NCBI GenBank assembly: GCA_003117195.1
Contig: BDSI01000203.1
Coordinates: 62,001 to 126,000, forward strand
DNA from: Eudorina sp. 2006-703-Eu-15
Taxonomy: Eukaryota > Chlorophyta > Chlorophyceae > Chlamydomonadales > Volvocaceae
DNA length: 64,000 nt
Reading direction: 5' to 3'
Shown: positions 49,353 through 62,545 of the stretch, piece by piece
Layout of the letters: each line of letters opens with the position of its first letter
How positions within the stretch are numbered: position 1 is the stretch's first letter
Made by a program: the position numbers and the translations under genes
The notes under the pieces: model-generated
The model's input: the letters and a program-made list of their open reading frames with translations, nothing else
Database searches by the model: none
Told to the model about the DNA's origin: nothing

Positions 49353-50955
49353 CCTTTCTCGCAACTTGTTGTTGATCACCGGGATACTGTGCTGCTCGCC
49401 GCTATTATATCCTACTGATTTTATACCTTGCGTAAACTGGCATCCCCAAGACCGCATCCGCAACGTGGTAGCGGTTATCCTTACTAATTGTACTAATTGC
49501 ATTATTACGTACTTCATACGCACCAGGTGCACATAACCCCCATCGTCAAGTTTATGCTCGTACTTGCGTGCAATAGTTCTAGGTGCCCGGTCCACGCACC
49601 TGGTGTGGAAATCGTGGTAGATTCTGTAACCTTTGCTCAAAAGGGTGATGCTGTTCATGCACGGATTCGCACCTGCTCCCCCCGAGTTCGGCCAGAAGCT
49701 CTGGCCTTTGACTGTCAGCCTCCTCGACGCGCATCGAATCCTGGTCCCCTGGTGCGTGGTGACGTGAAGGTTGTAAAGCTTGCGGCAAAAGAGTGCGACA
49801 GGGTGCGACAGCACGCGCCAGCCTGCCGACGCAAGTCCGCAGCTGAGCTGAGGAAAGCAACCCACCAACCCCTCCTCGCGTTCGGCGCAGACCCTTGATG
49901 ACTCCTGCGCAAACGTAGTAAAAGTAGTAATGTGGCTCGGCGTGGCTGCACAAACGAGTGATTGCACGCACGACCGCCGTTGCCGGACGACATCGTTCGG
50001 CAGCAGGGGTGTTTCCACCCAAAGGAATTGATACCGGGGCGGACAAGAAACTGACGCTCACCGCATCACTGGCACCGTTAGTCTGTCCTTTGGGAACCGC
50101 TGGCGCGCTGGGACGTCACCGTAGTCCATGTTTCACAGCTCGCGGATGCAGACTCAGCTGGAACCTCCCCTTCACACCAGCCCCTGCAGGGCCTACAGCA
50201 CTGCCCAGAACTCGACGCCGGGATCTGCCCGCACCCGCCACATCCTCAGGCCCACCACAAACAAGAGCGACACCGCATGCCACAGCACCCAGCGCAGAAC
50301 CACGTCAGCGCGCGTTGCGCGGGCTGCGTCCAAGTTTGACACCGCGCAACCGCGCAGGACGTCCTCAGTGTTCACACTGCTCGCGCGAAAATCGATCACT
50401 TGACAACATCCTGTCCCACACAAGACCATCCACTGACGCCGCAACACCGAAGCCTGACGCCCACAGCCACCACCCCGCGCCGGCGCAAGGCGCATCCCGC
50501 ACCACCTGCGGCTCTACCTTTTAATTAGACACCGCGCGTGTGCGCCCACATCGGCGCAGCACCAACGGTATTATTTGGCGCAGCATCCCACCGCCATCCC
50601 GAAAACCCGGGATCTCAACAACCTCCCCCCATCAAACCAAACCAGGTAGGTTTCCTAACGACCTGCTCTAAATTCTCATTAAACCTTTTTGCGGTGGAGC
50701 ACACAGCCCTGCACAGCATGAGAGACGGACCCCCCATTCTGCGTCCCTCGCTGCATCCGACTCACGGCACCTGCTATTATGTTCCTAGTACCTGCAGCGC
50801 TCCATGGACCCCTGCCCCCTCTCTGTCAGTCAAGACAGGGACCGCCCTCCTCCCCCATTCCCCCAGCCTCCAGTCTGTTGGCCCGGTGCTCATGTGTGCA
50901 CCGCGTGTCAAGCCGTGGCGCCTCCGCACCCCTCCCTCCCTCCCTCCCTCACGTG

Positions 50956-50987
<32 letters not shown>

Positions 50988-51782
50988 CCCCCATGCACCG
51001 ACCACACGGCTCCCGGCAGCAGGACAGCTACGGCCCACAAGATGCTGACACTGCCTCCATCTCAGCCATACCCCACCCGCCCCCGCGTGTGGCACGCCAG
51101 TGTTGATGCCCCCCTCCACCCACACCTGACGGCAGCACCCTCACCCACCCGTGCTTCCCACAGTCGTTGCGACCTGGATCCTCTCGGTGCATTGCAAATG
51201 ACTTTGGACGCCACGGGCAGCAAAGCCGGCCGAGCCAAGGTGCGAAGCCTCGCCGCAGGAACGCAAACGCTCGCTGCCCACACACCGTAGGTGGCCCACC
51301 GGTCCCGCAACACACCGGCGTTGTCGTACCGCACGCCGAACCAATGAATGCATAATCTCCACAAGAACTCAGTCAGTAGTACACAGCCAGGAATACAGTC
51401 AGTTAAAACTGAAGCCCTACACCATCACCGCACCCGCCATTGCTGGACTGCGGGTCATCCGCCGCAGTCCCCTTCAACCTACCGTACTATCAAGAAGCCT
51501 TGTCTAACGACCAACGCATGAATTGCCACCGGTCCTCAACAACCCGGCAGTCCGAGGCAGCAGCCTGCCAGGAGTTGATCAGGCGCCGGCGCCGCAGGCC
51601 GGCCCGCGGAGGTTACCGCCCACTGGCTGACCCCCGCGGCTACACGTCGCTCCCGCTGCGGTTGCAGTCCTGCTGTTGCTGCTGCTGCTGCCGCTGCTGC
51701 TGCTGCGGCCGCAGCTCCTCCTGCTGCTGCGAACCGGCAGGGCAGTGTCCGAGTCCGCGGCCCTGGTGTCCGCGGCCCGGGC
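49353..51782. other. Upstream region of the P450 gene and 3' flank of the next gene
   Basis: The first ~200 bases upstream of the P450 start (49360-49560) are AT-richer and likely hold its promoter. A strand-biased, C- and A-rich stretch runs from about 50.0 to 51.4 kb. TGCC tetranucleotides repeat at about 50955-50989, and CTG triplets at about 51671-51730. Frames here have no recognised relatives. I see no gene. Confidence 0.45.
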
Positions 51783-53034
51783 TCACCGCCTGCCCTGGTA
51801 GAAGAGCAAGGCGGGGTCCATGCCGGTGGGCGTCCCGGCGGTGCCCACCCTCTCGTTGGTGTTACGGTTCACCTGCAGGGAACGGACCGCGGGAACGAAG
51901 TCAGCCCCACGCAAAAGGTTTCCATTACTCTCAAGTATTACTTCTCACTTCGGGTTCAGATGCAAGAGTTCAGATGCAGAGGTTGGGTTGGGCGCGACTG
52001 TGTGGCCCCCGATGGCGGCACGCCGGGTCCTGCCCGCTGCCCCAGGACGCCCGGCGCCGCCGCCCGCATAACCCAACGCCGGTCCCACAAGCAACGCCCT
52101 CCCTGGACGGGCCCAGGTCGCCCAGCCGCCCTACCTTGGTCGTGCTCCGCAGTGTCTGTATCGTGATGTCGACATCTTTGTCGATGTAGAACTTTCGAGT
52201 GCGCATAAAGTGGTTAGCCGCCCCTGGAGTCTGTACGACCGCCTCATCGCCCTCGTACCGCATGGGCGTCCCCGACACCGGGTCACGCACTCCGGATCTG
52301 CGACCGAGGAGGGTCAGGGAAGGGGGAGGGGGCCGGAGTGCGGTGTTTTCTTGGGGTGGGAGGTGCGGGGAGCTGTGCGCCGCGCAGCGTGGCCAGCCGC
52401 GCCCACGAGGTGCGCCGGCTGTATGGAGCGAGAGCGAGGCCGGCCGGTTTCGGAGCTGCCTGAGCCGCTGTGGCCGCTGCGGCAGCCGGCTGCATGGGAT
52501 GCACCCGTTCGTGGGCTAGTAACCCAGGCGGCTGGAACCAGCACACAACCACACTTGGGCACACATGGGCAGATATGTAGAGCGCGCGTCCATGATGGAG
52601 TTTATTCAACCACTGAACCGCTTTTCTGGGTCTCCATTTTACGAGTGTCGGGGATGACTGGTGTGCGGGCCGGAGCATTCAGGCCGCGGTCACAGCTGAC
52701 TACCCGGGGTGCGAGTGGCAACCCGCATGGTCTCCGAAACGGCTTCAGAAACCCAAGCAGCCTTTGGAACCCGGGAGAGCGGCGGCGCCAGGACACAGCC
52801 TGCAGGAAGCCCCAAGACCTCAGCGACGGGAACCACTTACCGGTTCTTTGCAACGGGCGCTATCAAGAGGTCTCCGCTGATCGGGCTCTCCACACGAAGC
52901 ACGACGCCGGTGTTGTCGAGCGCCACTGACCCCCCGTTCTTGCTGTACAGTGATGAACGGCTGATGGTGCTGTTCATGTTTGTCCCACGGAAGGTGTCCA
53001 TACCAACGGAGTCCATGCCGCGGTGACGGCTCAT
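51783..53034 (-). CDS. Small conserved-looking protein of unknown function, 3 exons
   Basis: Exons 53034-52841, 52297-52135 and 51872-51783 join in frame (junction phases 2 and 0) to a 148-residue protein ending in FYQGRR. The three splice junctions are canonical (GTAAGT, GTAGGG donors; GCAG, GCAG acceptors). The protein has no signal peptide, membrane helix or low-complexity run, unlike most frames nearby. It is polar, with NGGSVALDNTGVVLRVESP near the N-terminus and FYIDKDVDITIQTLRSTTK in the middle. I do not recognise the family. Its start lies 690 bp from the OSCP1 start in divergent orientation, so the two may share a promoter; if OSCP1 is ciliary here, this could be too. That is inference only. 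Confidence 0.65.
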
Positions 53035-53723
53035 GGCTGCCGAGTGAGTCGTTGGGGGAGGACGAACACTGAGCTGGCGGGCGCGTATGTCGAAGGAGGC
53101 CGCGGCAAGAGTTTGCCCTTAAGACGCTTCAATGTCGCTTGCAGAATGTCGATGTCTGGGTGAGAGTTGAAGCACAGTAGGCAGCGCTGGAGGCACGACG
53201 GGTTCCACCCTGACGAATCCGCGTGGCAACCCAAAGCTCACTCTCGTAGCCGTGGCAACCTTCTGCAGGTCAAAGGTCATTTGCAGCCATTTTGATCATC
53301 ACATACGGGAGACCGCATGTAAGAACGCCACCTCTAAGGGTACACGACAAAAGCGTTACAAAGCAGACGCGCCGCCGTCTATTGCGGAGCCCACATTTTC
53401 AAATAATTTATTCACAATCACTTGCCTTCGATCACAGTTGCGATGATCAACACTTGGGTGAGCTCAGGCGTGGACTTGGCAACGAATGGTTCAAGAGCGT
53501 TTTGTGTATGACGGTTTACTCTCAACAACTGGTTATACGCATCTGTACATAACCCCAGCTTTTATTGCTGACATTCTTAAAAAATATATGTACGACTTCC
53601 CCGTACAAAGTACCCACAGTGCCCATTGTCGCTTTGGCTGCAGGTGATCGAAAGGTGGACATGTTCTTTCGAGATTTGGTGTGCGCTTGTTTCTCTACGG
53701 AAAGTGGCACCAAAGAATAAAAA
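53035..53723. promoter_or_regulatory. Divergent promoter region between the 148-residue gene and OSCP1
   Basis: This 689 bp separates two opposite start codons. The half nearest OSCP1 (about 53.38-53.72 kb) is AT-richer than the genes on either side. No clear TATA box was identified. It contains no gene. Confidence 0.5.
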
Positions 53724-56700
53724 ATGTCACAACTCGCGATGCCGTTGTTGGTGGTGAACCTGGGTAGCGAAATGGTTTACATTCTTGAGCAACGTCTTAA
53801 AGCACAAAACATCCCTTCGGATAAGAGCTGCAAAGTGCTCAACGACGTGATCAGGACTATGTTCGACCCCCAGTACGTGGACAAGCTTTTTGCACCACAA
53901 GATATCTACACGGTGTCGCAGACAAGGAAAATCTTCGATCGGTTGGCGCACTCCAGCATCATGAGGCTTAGCGAGTCCAGGTGCGTCAACTTTTACGTGA
54001 CACTACCTACCTTCCCGAGCGACGCAAAACGATATGCGATATGCGTCCCAAAGGTCCCGGGGATGCTTGCATGCCAGTGTTAACCCCAATTCAGGGCAAT
54101 TATGCCTTTAAGCCTTTCATACCGGCTGCCTTCCCTGCCGCTATCATCTGCCATGACTGCATCAAGGGTCTCTGAGATATGCATTCGAATACCACTCGGT
54201 CACTTGTGGATCCGCAATGGGATTCCCGAGTATGCCACATGAGGCCGGGCCTGTGTTTCAAGGCGTCGTCCCCGCCCTCCCCACACATATCCTACCCACT
54301 TCCCGTCGGCACCGCAGCATGGACAAGCTGTTTGACCTCATGATGATGGGCTTCAAGTACCAGCTGCTCTGCTCGACGAAGCTAGACCAGATGCTGGAGG
54401 TGGGTTTCCGCAGTGGCATGACGAGCAACAGCAGGCTCCACATGGAAACGTTGGTCCGACAGCCACGCCAGGCCCCACCGTCAGGCCGCGGACAGCCATG
54501 CTAGCCAACTGGCACAGCCTTGGCCAAGTCGAGTGCCGCACCCCGCACGGCGGAGGGCATCTTCCGTGATGACCCGTTGACCACCGGTTGACACCCTGAG
54601 CCGGTTGAAGCCTTGACATGTGCTGGAAGATCTGAGAGCCGGGGGCCTCAGCCCAGCCCAGTACGGGGGTTCACCGTGATGGCCAGTACGTGGGCGGACT
54701 GCCGGAACCCCACTGGACTTCCCCCGGGGGAGGACAGAGTGCGGACTCCGCTGCCGGCGGTGTCGACGAGCGTGCATGAACGCGCTGCAACTGAGCATAT
54801 GCGCTAATGCATCCTGGAACATTCATCGCGTCGTCTTGCGTCGTTTGGCGTTTGCGGCTGTTGTCGATTCTACTGGGGGCAATTTGTTGTACGGTGACGC
54901 TGTGATGTGCTACACACGCACCACAGCCGGTGGACTTCGCTTCGCGCGGCTCAGTTTCCTAACGCACCACAGCCGGTACACGTATGGCATACCAGTATAT
55001 CTTTGCGCGACACGGTGGGATGTGTGCCGGGATGTGTCCAACCCGGGCGCAGCACCTTTCGACATCGCATATGGCCCCTAAAACACGCAAATCCAATCCC
55101 GTCGCCAGCAGGCTTATTGGCGAGCCCTGGAAGGGTGCCAGCTCAATGTCCCTCCACATCACGCCCCACCGTGCTCCTCGTTGCACGGCGTCCGAACCCG
55201 CCAACTCCCGGGTCCCTCGCACATGTTCATACCCCACCCTCATATCTCCCCCCACGGTCCCCTCCCACACGCCCTCCCCAGGTGACGCTGCTCCATCTGG
55301 CCACCATCCGCTCCATCGTGGATTCGCTGCCCGACAAGTCGTCCGCGCCGCTGATCGGCACCGTGGAGGGGCTGGTCAACAAGACGTACAAGGGGCTGCC
55401 GGTGGGGCAACTGCACCTCATCCGCCAGACGCTGCTGCGGTTCTTCCAGGACAAGCGGGTCAAGGTGTCGCTGTTCCTGCAGGTGGGGGCGCTAAGGTGC
55501 TGTGGGCGTTAGGAGCCGGATGCGGTCGGGGGCCGAGGTGGGGTGGGGTGGCGGGTGGGGTGGCGGGAGAGACGCGGCCCACGCCGGTCGGCAACGCTTG
55601 GGGCAGCGCATGGTGCGGTAAAAACCCCAAAATGCAAGGGGCGGACCCAGCTACTGACTCGGATGCGGCCGGGCCGGACCTCAAAAGGACTGCACCAGAT
55701 GGGGCCACGTGGCTGCGCCGGCAGGTGGCGCCACGGCGGCGGGGTGGACGGCCGGGGAGGCTCAGTGGAGGTTGCCATCCGCCCATCCCTGGAGGACCGT
55801 CAGGCATCGATGGGATGTGATGTGATGTGCGGTAACCCATCCGCACAATCATCTGTCTTGACAAGCGATGTGCCAGAGGCCGCTGCCCCGCAAATGCGGT
55901 GCGGTCCGAGACCGGACCGCATTTCCGTAGTCATATGCCAGGGGTCAATTTTTCGCTTCGCTGTTTCGCATCTGGGTTGCACGCCGTGGAGGGGGGGATC
56001 CACGCCCGCCGCCGCCGCTCGCCTCCCGCCACTCGCCCTCTCCCTCCCGAGCGCAGGAGGGCATCCAGTCGTCCATGGGCCGCATCATCCTGCCCAGCCC
56101 CCACAACGACTACGTGGGCACCGTTACCACGTACGCGCTGTCGGGGTCGCTGGAGGGACAGGACAAGTTCAAGATCAAGAGCGCGTCGGTGGGGGCAGGG
56201 CGGGGCGGGGCGGGGCAGGGCCGGTGTTCCGACCGGCGCCATGATGTGGGGAGGGCGGCGGAGGGAGAGGGAGGTGTGATAAAGCTTCGATTCGGCCACA
56301 CCGGATCGAGGGGGGGAGTCCTGGCCTGGCGATCCGGTGTGGGCGCATTGAAGCCATTAAGTCAGCCTGGTAGGAGGAGCGACTGTCGCGCAGATGAGTC
56401 ACTACTAGGTGCGGCCGGGTTCACTTAATCTCTATAATAAACTGAAAGGTGTCCAAAACTGAAACGGCCCGGGTTCGAGCTGGGCGTCGCCCGTCGTCGG
56501 ACCCTCGTGGCCGTAGGAGCCGTCCACAATGCCCAGGGGCGAGCCCACCACCGTCGCGCGCCGTCGCGTTGGTGTCGTCCTGCATTACCGTTACCGAGCC
56601 GTTGGCCGTTGAGCGTTGGCGTTCGGATGTGTCGCAGATCGACCGCCAGGAGTTCTTCGTGCACCCCGCCCCGCTGGGCACCAACCTCTACAACAAGGAG

Positions 56701-58165
56701 CGATCCAAGGTGGTGCCGCCGCCTCGAAAGGGGGACGCGCTGACGGGGCCACTCAAGCCGGAGGAGGACTACAAGACGGTGAGGAGGGAGGGGTCAACGG
56801 ACAGCCGGGATTGGGAGGCGAAGGCGAAGCAAGGCGCGGCGAGGAACCGAAGCGACAGCCCCGGCCCGCCGTTTGTTTGCTCCTGCCTGGGCCTGGGAGG
56901 CGACATTCATAGCGGCTGCTCGCACTCAAGGGCCTGTGCTTCAGTTTGGCGCACGGAGGCTTCTTCGCTGTCTCGCAGCCGAATCGGAGCACGGGCCTGT
57001 TGTGGCGTGCGGCTGAACACTGCCATCTCCCTGCCACCGCGCCTCGCGAAAGAGTAGGCATCTCATTGGACGCTGGCGTCTTGACGTACAGATTGGCTAT
57101 TGACCGACCCCGCGTGTGCGCCCTCTCGCGCTCCCATCGGTGTGTGGGTGTGCAAAAGAAAACTGAGCCGCGAGTGTGGGTGTGTGTGCGCGTCGCGTGT
57201 ATCGACGGATTGGCGGCCCGCAGATGGGCGACGAGTACGCGGACCGGCGAGGCACGGGCGCCAACGAGTTCGCCTACCTATCGGCCCTGCTCAAGGTCAA
57301 GGCCCCGCCGGCCGACAACTTCAAGCTCAACCTGTTCGGGGACGACGATCACGCGGCAGCGGGTGGGTGCGGCGGCGTCCGTGGACTGTGGGAAGGCATC
57401 GGGTGGCGAGACGGGAAGGAAGGACGCGGGGATAGTTAGGATGGGACGAAAGAGGCCGTGAGGATGGATGGAAGGATGGATGAATGGATGGATGGACGCT
57501 TTGCGGGGGAGTTTCACCGGCTCTGGCCACGGATGAAAAGGAGGAGGAAGCGGAGGTGATCTTCCATAGCTTGACCCCGCCCCTGCTCTGGGTCCGGTAG
57601 CTTGCTTGACTTGCTCACCTTTCGGAACCTCTGGCCTAGGTCGCCCTTCGCGTCTCGCTCACTGTGTGTTTCCAAGCCCGTATCCCTGGAGCCGTATCCA
57701 TCTGGGATGTGCGGAACCAGAGCGCAGTACGGGAAGGCGAATTTGGGGACACTGATGCGGGTCCTACTTGGTTCGCTCCGACCGAATTCTTGGGGTGGGT
57801 TTGGGGGGGTTGTTCCCAGCGTCCCAGACTCCCAGTTCCCAGTTCGTCCGCTGGACTGTGTGTGACTTGACGTCGCCGAGTTGGCACCCCACCCCCAACT
57901 TCTTATACACCCCACCGAGCATGCCTGTCCTGTCTTCCGACGCTGCCCCAAGCCACGCTGCCCCTCTGCACCCACCTGCCTGGCTTGCTGCCCTACCTCT
58001 CCAACCGCAGATCCCGTGGCGGCCAAGAAGGTCTCGAGCCTGGCCTTCAGCGGCGGCAAGAACGACAAGCACCTGAGCGACGTGATGAAGAGCATGAAGG
58101 TGTCGGACGACAAGGGCAAGAGCAAGGGCTCGGAGGATCTGCTGGACCTGATGGACAACGCGTAA
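53724..58165 (+). CDS. OSCP1: OSCP1 / NOR1 family protein, complete, 7 exons
   Basis: Exons 53724-53980, 54318-54399, 55282-55482, 56057-56188, 56638-56778, 57224-57362 and 58011-58165 join in frame to 368 residues, close to the ~380 of animal OSCP1. Family landmarks are PLLVVNLGSEMVYILEQRL at the start, AQNIPSDKSCKVLNDVI, RLAHSSIMRLSESSMDKLFD across the first junction, GQLHLIRQTLLRFFQDK in exon 3, LPSPHNDYVGTV in exon 4 and an acidic C-terminus ending DLLDLMDNA. OSCP1 (organic solute carrier partner 1) is a conserved eukaryotic protein tied in animals to solute-carrier activity and to cilia; its biochemical role is not settled. The last exon adds a Lys/Asp-rich segment. The start is the first ATG in the conserved frame. 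Confidence 0.95.
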
Positions 58166-60471
58166 GGCGGTACATGAGGGCCTCCGGAAGGGCAGGAGGA
58201 AGGGGCCGCGGGGCGGTACAGGACCGAGTCAGGACGTCAGGGGCCCCCACACCACCCACACTCCGGCCCTGGGCCCTGGGGTCTGGGCCTTGCACCTGGG
58301 CCCTGATGCCCGTAGAAATTAGAGGTAGAGGACAGGCGAATGGGTGGGTACATGGGTAGGTGCCGAGTATTGGGATCTGTTGGAGCGGCGCAGCTGAGCT
58401 TGCACGCGGCTGTACGGGTTTGGTCTGCAACTGGATCTGGATCTGACCCAACACAAAGCATTAAGAGCCCCATAATGCTGCAAGCAGGCGCGCCGCGCAC
58501 CTGTGGGATGTGCGCTGTTTAAGGGGTTTTGAACGTAACCGAGCGACCCATGGGTCAGGGTTCAGGGACGATATCTTCTGGTCGCCAGGCAGTGGTAGGG
58601 TATGGCACGGTGCCCTGGGCACTGAGATGCTCAACAAGAGCAGCGAGGTGCGCGTCGGTAGATAGAAACAAGGAGGAGGAGAGGACGGCTGGACGAATCG
58701 TTTTGGGAGCTGCTGGGACCTGGGAGCCGCCACGGGCTGGAACGGGCGCGGGACGCGTCGGAGAGCCGGCTGCAAGAAGTGACGGCGTCAGACAGACGCC
58801 AAGGTGGAGCGACGGGGGCGGCGGCCAAAGCAAACGTGGCGAAGGAGCGTGCGGCGCTGTGATAGGGAGCACCGCAGCACCGCGCGTGAGCAGCAGCCCT
58901 GGCCGTCATGCAGGGGCCGGTAGCAGATGCTGGGGCGGCTGGCGGGACGGCCGCAGCCATTGCGACGCCGGAGGAGCAGGCGCAGCGACGCAGCTGATTT
59001 TGGTATGCATGCCAAATCGAGCAGGGAGCTCATGGGAGATCGAGACCTTGGGGCGCTCGGGGACTAGCGATGTCGAAAAAGAAAGGCAGGACCTCCTCTG
59101 CCGGAAGAGGCAAGGCGCCTGTCCATGTAGCTGCTGATAGGTCGTGGGGTGCGGTGCAGAGGAGCAAAGCTGCTCACACATGTATTCGCCGGCGAGGTTC
59201 GGTGGATGGCTGCGCGCGACCCCTGCCCGTTCACGCTTCCCCTCGAGAGGTATGCGGGTTTATGGATGTCCAGGAGGAGGCAGTGTGCCTTGTAGGCGAA
59301 TACTTCCCGCATGTCGGCTGCTGCATACAGCTGCTGCTGGGCACCATTACGCGCGGCCGGATACGGTAACGTTGATGGTACCCGGGCGGCGGGGTGACAG
59401 GCGGTGGTGACGTCCAACGGCACCTAGAAGGCAGGCGACGTTTACGCTCGGTCGATGGAGCGCCGCAGCGCCACAGCCTGCACGTCTTTAGGTGATGGGA
59501 GGGTGCCAACGCGCCTGTTGACGTCTTGCTGAGCATGGTCGGATAGGGATTGCGGTCTTGCTGAGCATGCTTGGGCTGAGCCGCCGGCCCCGTGCAATGT
59601 TTAGCCTGTAGTGTGTGCCTACCAATGTGATCAATGGGAAGGGGGCTGGTCTGATAGGCGTCAGTGCATGCATGTTCCGTAGTTCCACTGCACGCCGAGG
59701 GACCGAAGACATCGAACCATTCGTTCAGTCGTGTACGGTACGCATGTAATGGGTGTGTACGGGCTCTGTCTGTACGACATGCCAAGAGCGCCGCGACCCG
59801 CTCTCAAGCCACTCTTCAGTGTCTGCTGAGCCACAGCAGCTTCGTGGAAGTACGGGTATCGTATGAGGGCTGACGGCATTCATCCCGTGTCATGGTGCTG
59901 CCGGTCCCTGCCTGTATTGGAGTATAGCCTCATTGTGTCCAGCCATATGTCCTCACCTCAGTGCTGTACATCAATCGATAGACGACGGCTGAGTTACAAT
60001 GGGGACTGCGCAGGCACTGTCTTGTCCTGCCGGCGTGTCAAAAGGCACGTGTCCCAGCGGGCCGTTCATCGGTCGGGCGCGTGGCCGTTCGCTCCCTCAG
60101 GGGCCTCCAAACGAGACGCCGTCAACCGGATCGGGCAGCCGCCACCCTTTTCTGCCCTGCCCAAGACACGCAGCGCACATGGCGGACCAGGGTCGGGACC
60201 TAACAGGAGCAGGGTAAGGGGGGAAGTGCGTCTGGCGGCGACGCTCCATCGCCCGTGATGACCGCACATCTTAAGTTCCAGCGGCGCCGCAAGATCGCCA
60301 GCACTTGGTAAGTTCCCAGGTGGTAACAGACGGACCTCCGGAACTTCGATCGGGAACCGACGCCCAGAAACTGTCCCATGGGCGGTCGCCCGGTCAGGCC
60401 TCCGCGAGGCAAGGGCCGATGCCTGATGTGGGTTGCCACGACCCGATCCAGCGCGACAGGGCGGAGAGCGC
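58166..60471. other. Convergent intergenic region between OSCP1 and cutC
   Basis: This 2.3 kb lies between two stop codons. I see scattered open frames without resemblance to known proteins and no strong repeats. A possible poly(A) signal for the minus-strand gene lies at 59994-59998. Confidence 0.5.
59994..59998 (-). promoter_or_regulatory. Candidate polyadenylation signal TGTAA for cutC
   Basis: TGTAA on the minus strand, about 475 nt past the cutC stop at 60472. The distance suits a volvocine 3' UTR, but a pentamer alone is weak evidence. Confidence 0.3.
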
Positions 60472-62545
60472 CTACGACTGCATCGCCTGTATGAGCTGCC
60501 GTACGATCTCCGCATTGGCCACATTCCATTCATAATCCTTGGGCGGGCACGATGACGCCATGGACATACCGGGCCGCTTGTACGACATGGTGCTGACGTG
60601 GAGTCTGCATTGAGGACCGCCCGAAACCGGGGATGGTTGGACGGGAAGCGTCCATGCGGTCCAACGGATAAGCAACCGCAGTATACCGGGAAAGAGGGCA
60701 CAGAAGCCCGTTGACACGTGTTCAGTACATGTATACGGCATGTGTATTGAAGCGCCTTGCAGAAAGTGCCGCGCAGCCACGCCACCATGCCATTGCCCGC
60801 CTTATCTCGTTTCGCAGCCCTTGCTGTACGACCCTCACTCCAAGTGGTCCCGCCCTCCCACCCGCCTCCGCGCTCCGCCCTGCCGGGCCCACAACACGCG
60901 GGCCCACAACGAGCACGCGCGAGCCCGGACCCCAAATCCTGCGTCCGTACCCCTTGGCGCTGCTGTGCAGCTCGGACACGCCGGTCAGCCGGAGCAGCTC
61001 GGCCGCGTTGTCGGGTGTAACACCACCTCCTGCCAGCACAGTGATGCGACCCGCCGCCCGCTGCACCAGCATCGCGATCGTCCCAGCGCCCTGAGGCGCC
61101 CAACAGCCCAAGGAGGGGAAGGGGGCCGTGCCGCTGTAGGCCGCGTCAGCCTCCTCCCGATCGGAACAGCCCGCATTAGTGCCCGCGCACTAACCACCGA
61201 AATGCGGCTGCTGCGGTTCATCCGCCAGATCCCGAACCGTGACTGTGACTCTATGAGGGAAGCCATGCCCGCCGCCGGCACCGTACTTGACCTCTTCGTG
61301 ATGTGGCCGATGCACAGACGTCGACGAGAACCACAGGAATGACCGCACGCGGAAGGATGACGCCGATGCAAAAATGCCACGCGCCTCCGAAACCCTACAC
61401 GTCCGTCATACTGCAGCACCGACGTCAGGGTCGAGGGCCTGCAAACATTACGGGCATCCGTACCTGTACGGCAGTGGGCTCGCCACCGCTGGTGAGCACG
61501 CGTGGCAGTCCCAGGGCGATCAAGTCGTCAAGCGCCTGCAGTTGGGGCCGGCAGTCTCTTGACATGCTCGCCCGAATGTGAGAGCTTCGCATTAGGAGGG
61601 GCTGGAGGCCGCGTGCGTCGCGCGTCCTTGCCACAGTCCGATCCGCCTGATGTAATGTCCGCCTGATGTAATGTCCGGCGGTGTTCGCTGTAACATTCAT
61701 TTAACCATTCATTCATGCGTTCATACTCAAGGTTGCTTTGTTTGCGGGGCTCTCGCCTTACCTTCACGAGATCGGCAGTCATGTCGAACGCCCGGTGAAA
61801 CGTGGCGTCAAGGCCCTGCCACACCACGGTCGAGTTGTTGGGTGTTTGTGTACAGGAGGACGTTCCTTGAGCAAGGACAAGACACAGTGTTGCCGCCGGC
61901 CTGCGATCCTAGTTTTGCTCTCCCCCTCAGCGTCCTGGTGCGCGTGCACTGTTGCTCTTGACGTTCAGTGCATGGCTGTGCCCGCTGGGAAGTGTGATGT
62001 CCATGGAGGAGTCGTTCCGATCCAAACGCCAGCCGCTGACCCACATCTGTTCGTGATTATCGTGATTCGGGTATCAATGGGAATAATAGGGGTATTGTTG
62101 GGAAACCATACCAGGTCCTTGGCTTGTTGCCATAGGCGGCCTGTCGTGTCCATGTCTACGGTGCCGTCGGGTCGAAGGCACCCAAACACGACACCGTCTG
62201 CTCCAAAAGATTTGGCGACGTGGATGTCTTCCATCATCACCTGCAAAAGTTGAAGCGAAATGCCATGATGTGCCAAATTGACAGTGTTTGCATCCACAAT
62301 TCAAAAAGCCGTGGGCACGTTCTTACAGATTGGTCCTCCTCGCTGTACACGAAATCCCCTCCACGAGGACGAATCATCACCATAAGCTTGCCCTTGAAGG
62401 CGCTACGACATGCCTTGATTTGACCCGCTGACGGAGTAAGCCCGCCTTCGCATAGAGCGGAACACAACTCAACTCGGGCCGCACCGCCCGATTGGGCTGT
62501 GATCGCGCTATGTATGCTATCTATGCACACTTCCAGCGCAACCAT
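60472..62545 (-). CDS. cutC: Copper homeostasis protein CutC, complete, 6 exons
   Basis: Exons 62545-62327, 62240-62112, 61815-61762, 61535-61464, 61090-60951 and 60604-60472 join in frame to exactly 248 residues, the length of bacterial CutC. Family motifs appear in order: [102 protein letters not shown] and a final RPGMSMASS segment. CutC is a TIM-barrel protein linked to copper tolerance, binding Cu(I) in human CutC; its exact reaction is not settled. Junctions are phase 0 except the last (phase 2), where the donor in AAGGG|GTACGG fixes the frame. No targeting peptide is obvious, suggesting a cytosolic place. Confidence 0.95.

Noticed and set aside
56460..56495. GGTTCGAGC with partly pairing flanks as a tRNA T-arm
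   Set aside because: Loop length is wrong for a T-arm and the upstream sequence lacks D and anticodon arms; it lies in an OSCP1 intron.
58529..59137. 202-codon plus-strand frame
   Set aside because: Composition and lack of any motif suggest a chance frame between two convergent genes.
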